Below are positions 58,676 through 64,000 of a stretch of DNA of 64,000 bases, one piece after another. The DNA is from Cryptomeria japonica. Its lineage: Eukaryota; Streptophyta; Pinopsida; Cupressales; Cupressaceae. The position numbers were made by a program, and so were the translations under genes. The notes under the pieces are model-generated. The model was not told where the DNA came from and searched no databases. It saw nothing but the letters and a program-made list of their open reading frames with translations. The stretch covers positions 479,352,900 to 479,416,899 of the forward strand of contig NC_081406.1 of NCBI RefSeq assembly GCF_030272615.1, written 5' to 3'. The stretch's first letter is position 1, and every line of letters begins with the position of its first letter.

Positions 58676-58985
58676 ATTAGATTAAATGAGAGGTTGGTCC
58701 TTGGATTAGGACAAGATAGATTTGGATTTGGATAGCACCTTAGTACTTAGACTAGGATTAGGTGAGGTGTAATCACTATTAAAATGGTTAATGAATTAAT
58801 AATCAATATAAATCAAACCATTTCAAAAGCAATATCAATGAATATTAACATAAATCATAAATGGGAAACATGAATAAAAACTAAAGAAAATTACTTCCCT
58901 TAATGCTCCATATGCCATTTGTTCTTCCTTGTCCTCCTTTTCATGACCCCGATGCTCTAAGATTGACAAATGAAGATTTGGAGAG
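58676..58985 (-). repeat. G2 5' LTR, outer part
   Basis: This resumes the G2 LTR after the ATTAG duplication of G3. It contains no gene and is cut by C4 after GAGAG. Confidence 0.65.
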
Positions 58986-59808
58986 TGTTGGCATATGCAC
59001 ACTCAAATGAGACATTGTAGGTGATTGAAGGTTTTGTCATTGATGGCAACCTTGCAATCCTATGGCACCGGCAAGGCATTACACTGACAAGTTAGTGCAC
59101 CAGCATCAGCAGATCACACTCTACACCGGCACTCAAGACACCGGCACCGACACAAAGAAAGGAAGTATACCGGCATAGAGGCCAATAGGATTTTGTTATA
59201 TTATATTTTGTTTATTATTGTAAAAACTTTGTAAGCCGACTTGGCATGTTGTAAAATGACTCTTATATATAAAAGAGATCATTGTAGACATTCAAGAAGT
59301 ATGGAAGTAAGAAAAGAAAGTGATGTATGCGAAATATTAAGGTAGGCCTATTATGTGAAATATAGGTTGAAGGGTTTATGTAAGAAGCAAAGCAGCAACT
59401 GGTACTAGATCAGGCATTATAGATGCTATTGTAAAGTAGTACAAGATATTGGATTTATATAATCCACATTGTAAGTCAATGAGACTACCCATTGAGTAGT
59501 GAGCTCTAGGTAGTTGGCCTTCCTGCATGTGCAAGCCCCTATTGTAAGTAATATTCTCTTATTGGCCAGTAAGTGAATATTGTGGGTCACAAATCCCACC
59601 GAGGTTTTTCCCACACCAGGTTTCCTCGTTAAATCCTTGTGTTATGGTGTGCTTTTCATGTGGATGTTCTTAATTCTATTTCTTACATTATTTCTTACAT
59701 ACCGATACATTGTTATAATATGTTCTGCATGTTTTAAGTTAATAAATACTTGTTACCGGTCAGATACTGATTCACACCCCCCTCTCAGTATTTGTGGGAT
59801 TCCTAACA
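58986..59808 (+). repeat. C4 5' LTR
   Basis: It starts TGTTGGCATATGC and ends TTCCTAACA. The copia blocks are CCTGCATGTGCAAGCCCC near 59522, AATCCCACCGAGGTTTTTCC near 59591, and the terminal GATTCACACCCCCCTCTCAG. The start could instead be TGTAGGTGATTG at about 59017; TGTTGG fits the other copias better. Confidence 0.8.
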
Positions 59809-59810
59809 AT

Positions 59811-59823
59811 TGGTATTAGAGCT
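59811..59823 (+). other. C4 primer-binding site, initiator-Met type
   Basis: TGGTATTAGAGCT follows the LTR by two bases and matches the C1 site. Confidence 0.88.
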
Positions 59824-59879
59824 TGGTCCTCTATTTTCAAAAGCCTAACAGCTTGAGGAAGATCTTGACACTAGTAAAG

Positions 59880-61010
59880 ATGGAAAATCTAATGAAGCAA
59901 CTTGAAGGAGCTCTCTCAGACTATGATGCAGAGAAATTGAAAAATATCAAATTAGAAGATGATTTAAGGGCAGCTCAGGATATCATTCAGGCACTTCAAG
60001 AGAATCTTACTGTTGCAAGAAATAAGAGAAGAGAACTTTGTGAAAAATTAAAAAATGAGAATGATGAAAAGGAATCACTTAATGATCAGATAAGCAAGTT
60101 GAAACAAGAGAACATGACAACAAAGAATGAGATGTAGGATATGACTATGAGATTTTGTAAAGAGATTGAGGATAGGAAGAAGAATGAAGAAGAATTGACC
60201 AGAAGACTAAGTGATGCAGCAAATGAAAACACAAGACTTAGCTATGAAAATGACATGAATGACTCCAATGAACTAATGAGACAGAAAGAGGTCTTAGAAA
60301 GAGAACTAGAAATTGTAAATCAACATAAAGAAAAATTCAAGACAAGCTCAGAGGAACTTGGCACCTTGCTGAAGAATCAAAAACCTAAAGGTGACACTTC
60401 TGGAATTGGCTTTGAAGTTGGTGAAAGCTCTGGTACTGCAAATACTCAGGATCACAACAAACCGGTAAGACAACCCAATGCTTATAAATTCAATGGAAAA
60501 TGCTTTAACTGTAATAAGTATGGTCATAGAGCAAATGAATGTAGATCTAGAAATTATTAGAATATCAACACACCCACCGGTCAATGTTCAAAATGCAACA
60601 AAGTTGGTCACAACTCTAAAAATTGCAGAATGAATGTGAGATGTTATGTTTGTGGAGGATTTGGACATTTATCTAATCAATGCAGAACACAAACCGACAT
60701 AGGTTATGGGAAAGCTATTCAAAAGAATAATGTAACTTGTTGTGCATGTAACAAGATTGGGCATATTGCAAAATTCTATAGAAGTAAAGGATCACCGATA
60801 GATAACAAAAGCTCTAGCTTGAAGGGTAAAGAAAAAGTTGAAGAGGTTAAGCAAGAATTCTCAAAACAATGGATTAGAAAAGTTGATCTAAATATTGGGA
60901 ATATTCCTCCACTGGTAGAACCAGTCAATGCTTCACCGGCAGGATAGAGTGATGCTCCACCAGCATGATAGAGCAGTGCTCCACTGGTAGGAAGTTCTTC
61001 ATCTAATTGA
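59880..61010 (+). pseudogene. C4 gag-like coiled-coil protein with four zinc knuckles
   Basis: One frame runs from ATG 59880 (MENLMKQLEGAL) to TGA 61008-61010. It has TAG at 60135-60137, 60558-60560, 60945-60947 and 60969-60971, and TGA at 60966-60968. The first ~180 codons are Lys/Glu/Asn/Leu-rich with heptad-like Leu spacing, a predicted coiled coil. Four knuckles follow: CFNCNKYGHRANEC, CSKCNKVGHNSKNC, CYVCGGFGHLSNQC and CCACNKIGHIAKFY, the last having lost its final Cys. A Pro/Ala/Ser tail ends it. The DUF4219/UBN2 regions of C1 and C2 gag are absent. RNA binding is likely from the knuckles; particle formation is unproven. Confidence 0.7.
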
Positions 61011-61313
61011 AGAAATTTTCCTTGAGGGTTTGGCAATCTAATGACACATGTGCTATTATTCCCTCGGTTAGAGATAAGAAGTTGGAAATTACTTGTTACC
61101 GGCAGACAATGTTAAGTGAATACTTAACCAGCATGAATTTAATGTGGTAGATGGAAAAAAGACACTATAAAATTGAGGTTTTGGCTCCATTTCATTTCAC
61201 TGAGATTTCAAACCTACGAAGAGCGTGAAGATTCCTAGCTAAGGCATTTCGAGCAAGAGGCAAGAACACTTCAAGCAATCATCCATCCTAAAGGCAGTAA
61301 AAGGTATTTTATC
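61011..61313 (+). other. Spacer between C4 frames
   Basis: Non-coding, with stops in all frames. No promoter or splice signal that I can defend. Confidence 0.45.
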
Positions 61314-64000
61314 ATGGCATCCACCTCTACAATTGAATATATAGAAAACCCTACCATTGTCGAAGTTATAAAAAGACCTAGGACCGTATCTCAATTAGTT
61401 CCCGAGGTAGCAAAGAAAGATGATACCTTAGGTGCTTTTTCTCAAATTCCTAAGGGATTTGTTTATGCTGAAGACCCCAAAATTTACATTCACTGTAACA
61501 TTGAGGAACTAGGAGATGAAGAGATTAAAACCATGTTTAAAACTATCATATGTGATGAATCCGACAATGTAAAAGATGAACATAAGATCATTGAAACCCT
61601 AGGATTTACAGATATCCTGAGCATTCTTGAATTCGCCAAGGATGTGATTAGGATAGTCTTAAGTAGGGTACATGGTGAATTTTTCTGGCTAGATGCAATT
61701 CACAAAATCACCAAGGAAGTTGTGAAAGTTGTCATAGGGTTACCGACCACTGGTAAAAGGCTAGACAAAACTAAGAAGGTATCCAATGACCTAGCTACTC
61801 AGTTAACTAGTGCCACATCTGATAAAAGGTCCTTAAATTTACAGAGATCCTTAGCATTCCTGAATTCCCCAAGGATGTGATTAGGATAGTCTTAAGTAGG
61901 TTACATGGTGAATTTTTCTGGCTAGATACAATTCACAAAATCACCAAGGAAGTTGTGAAAGCTGTCATAGGGTTACCAACCACCGGTAAAAGGCCAGACA
62001 AAACTAAGAAGGTATCCAATGACCTAGTTACTCAGTTAACTGGTGCCACATCTAATAAAAGGTCCTTAAGAGTAAATGATGTAACAGACATTAATGTGAG
62101 ATTTATTAGCATGATATTAGGGTATAAAGCTACTCATGCAAATAGACTTAATTTAGTTTCAATTTTATGCATTAAGAGTGCCTATGATATGGTCATAGAT
62201 AATGCAAAGATTGATGTATGTGAGTGGTTAAAGGACAAATTAATTGACAACTTAGGCAAGATTAAGAAGGACAAGAAAGGAACTTTCAGGTTTGGAAATC
62301 TGCTAGTATGTCTGATGCTACATATAACCAAATAGGTTCCCGGTATAGGCTACAAAGAACTTGGATATGATATACCGATAGGCAAACAGTTAATAGAACT
62401 ATTCAATAATATGGGAGAAGACAAGGAAAACAATATCCATGATTTCTTTCAAGCACTAAAAACCAAAATGAAGAAAGGAATCTGACTATCACAAAAGATT
62501 GTTGACAAATATAAGGATGAAATATGCTTTGTAATCAAAAAGGATGAGATCTAGATGGAAGTAGTCATCCCTAGGACAGTTTGGGTAATAGAGATGGGCT
62601 ATGAAACAGATGATCATATAATTGAAACATATGCTAAAGCACTTCTGGAAACCCCTAAAGAACCTAAGGAAGAAGTATTTGGTAGTGCAAAAACTATTGA
62701 AAGCCAAATACAATCTAAGAAAAGAGTGAAAAAGGTTGAGGCAGTTGTAAGAAAAGGTTCCAGATAGGCAAAGGCTATTAAAGAAGATGTGTTAAAGCAA
62801 ACCGGTATAACAAAGGATGAGTTAGAAGCTCCACAACCTGAAACTCACCTATCACCGGTAGGTACTTCTTCGGAGAGTGACATGCCTGTAACTTTCAAGA
62901 GAGTTGTAAGGAAAAGAGATCCATCACTGGAAACCACACCCTCACCTAGGAGGACAAGACAAAAACAACAAGCAGTGAGATCTCTGATAAGAAAGGCTAC
63001 ACCAAAGAAGAAGAAACTAACACCCAAAAAGAAGAAGAGGACAAACAAAGACTTGGCCCCTTTTGACATACTGTTGAATGAAATTACAGATGAAGGCAAA
63101 TTGAAGAATATAGAGAAACTATATGACACTCTAACAACTGATGAAAAAGAACAAGTAGAAAACAGTGTTATATTGCATATGGATATGTATAAGAAATTTT
63201 TGATGGAAGTAGTAAATGAAGTTCCATATGAACTATTTAAGAGACTGGAAGCAAGGAGACAAGCAGTAATAGAACTAGACAAGAAAATAAAGATTGAAAA
63301 GCTACTTGCTGTATATTTGGTGAATTCACCCAAAGAAATTGATGACTTAATTGCTCAAGCCAACCAGTCAGTATTTTCTACTGCACACTGACACATTGCT
63401 TTAATGGTTGGAAGAGTTAATGAGGTGACTGAGGAGATAGAAAATGCATGTGACATTTTCCTAGTGGAAAAAGAAAAACAAGAAGAATACATGAGTCACA
63501 AACCTATAAAGGTATATCAGAAAGAAAGAGACAAGAGTAAAGGTAAAGTTGGTGGACCACCTAGTATCAAGGTTAAAGACAACTTACCCCCACCTCCTTT
63601 GATTACTCCACCGGCAAAAACAACAGCTACAAAAGATCGACCGGTAGCTGAAAGTATGGATGTATAAGATAGTAATCCTAATCCTAAAGTCTTATACACT
63701 ATGGATGTTGATACTCAAAAGATCAACATTGTGGTAGACAAAGATATAGCTGATAAGACTGACATGGCTAGTGAGCCTCTGGTAGCTGAACAAACTGATA
63801 ACACATAGGAGAAACTGATAGATGACAAAGAACAAAAGGTAGAGACTCAGACTGAGACAATGCAATAAACAGAGAAACAAACAGATCAAAAGGCTCTTGA
63901 ACAAGAACATCAACAGAAACAAGAACAGGTTCATAAGGAAATAGTGCCACCGGCAACTGGAGAAGTAGAAAAACCATTGCTTAAGGAAATGCAGACACAA
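61314..64000 (+). pseudogene. C4 long reading frame of unknown function
   Basis: ATG 61314 (MASTSTIEYIE) opens a frame that shifts once, at a 233-base tandem duplication (61641-62106), and then stays in one frame to the window end. Stops are at 62333, 62482, 62552, 62765, 63389, 63665, 63806 and 63866. At least four are TAG or TAA explicable by C-to-T change at CAG or CAA. The product is about 870 residues or more: a mixed alpha/beta-looking N-terminal half (FFWLDAIHKITKEVVK, VIGLPTTGKRP, FISMILGYKATHANRLNL), a basic stretch near 62990-63050 (KKKKLTPKKKKRTNK, a possible nuclear signal), a Lys/Glu-rich helical part, and a Pro/Lys/Gln tail. I see no retroviral enzyme motif. The IGLP.TG block faintly recalls plant putative-transposon-protein domains, a weak guess. 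Confidence 0.6.
61641..62106 (+). repeat. 233-base direct tandem duplication inside the C4 long frame
   Basis: GATGTGATTAGGATAGTC begins at 61641 and again at 61874; the copies differ at about ten sites. Because 233 is not a multiple of three, the duplication shifts the frame by two, which is exactly the shift seen between the upstream and downstream parts. Confidence 0.9.

Larger units (their letters stand above)
20023..58985 (-). mobile_element. G2: Tat/Ogre-like Ty3/gypsy element, host of the other insertions
   Basis: This minus-strand element spans the window once the insertions are removed. The primer site is at 40719-40734, the leader at 38124-40718, gag-pol at 32409-38123, 3' non-coding sequence at 31271-32408 and 20023-20699, and the 5' LTR at 40737-42432 plus 58676-58985. 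The 3' LTR lies left of the window and the 5' LTR outer end lies beyond C4. A second, archaeal-type RNase H between the RT-linked RNase H and integrase places it in the Tat group. I find no protease. Confidence 0.8.
58986..64000 (+). mobile_element. C4: copia-primed LTR element with unusual coding content
   Basis: The 5' LTR (58986-59808) and initiator-Met primer site are of copia type. Behind them are a coiled-coil protein with four zinc knuckles (59880-61010) and a long unassigned reading frame (61314 to past the window end). No copia gag capsid, protease, integrase or RT appears in the 5 kb visible. The 3' end is outside the window, so pol may lie further on, or the element may be non-autonomous. 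Confidence 0.8.

Noticed and set aside
62845-63333. Open frame of 162 codons on the minus strand
   Set aside because: Its Ser/Phe/Leu-rich product is the shadow of Lys/Glu-rich codons in the C4 long frame.
1-64000. Host genes, tRNA or rRNA genes
   Set aside because: I read both strands for conserved non-transposon domains and RNA-gene signatures and found none; primer sites only match tRNA 3' ends over 11-19 bases.

Overview
The window is plant nuclear DNA, AT-rich and made entirely of LTR retrotransposons inserted into one another. I see no host gene, tRNA, rRNA or CRISPR array. Ty3/gypsy elements with an archaeal-type second RNase H (Tat/Ogre-like), several long copia elements, long leaders and many decayed copies suggest a very large plant genome. 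A gymnosperm is my best guess, but nothing here identifies a species.

Layout, outermost first. (1) G2, a minus-strand Tat-like gypsy, is the host of everything else. Its 3' region is 20023-20699 and 31271-32408, its gag-pol remnant 32409-38123, its leader 38124-40718, and its 5' LTR 40737-42432 continuing at 58676-58985. (2) Four insertions sit in G2: G1, a plus-strand gypsy (1-20022, its 5' LTR cut by the window start); a solo copia LTR (20700-31270); G3, a plus-strand gypsy (42433-58675, perfect ATTAG target duplication); and C4, a plus-strand copia-primed element (58986 to past the window end). (3) G1 holds two solo copia LTRs (3129-4044, 4486-5694) and C1, a minus-strand copia (6441-17744). 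The solo copia LTR holds a solo gypsy LTR (20824-22479, perfect ATCAT duplication) and Gy, a minus-strand gag-protease gypsy (22596-30253). G3 holds C2, a plus-strand copia (45214-51899). (4) C1 in turn holds a 4.3 kb TG...CA element, X (9427-13726, perfect TTTAG duplication), with three minisatellites or microsatellites inside it.

No element visible here is intact. C1 and C2 keep the copia order gag, protease, integrase, RT, RNase H, but carry stops and frameshifts. G2 keeps gag, RT, both RNases H and integrase, but I find no protease. G3 keeps protease, the second RNase H and integrase, but has lost nearly all of RT and has no recognisable capsid gag. Gy has gag and protease only. Many in-frame stops are TAG where glutamine is expected, as deamination of methylated CAG would give.

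Two things deserve most attention. C4 has a copia-type LTR and initiator-Met primer site, but encodes a coiled-coil protein with four zinc knuckles, then a reading frame of about 900 codons that I cannot assign to any family. Separately, a short hairpin (GGACCRTG...CAYGGTCC) recurs in LTRs and leaders of at least three gypsy families, with matched changes in both arms, a palindrome in the loop of some copies, and in leader copies a second palindrome 11-13 nt away. It looks like a conserved RNA element, perhaps for genome dimerisation or packaging.
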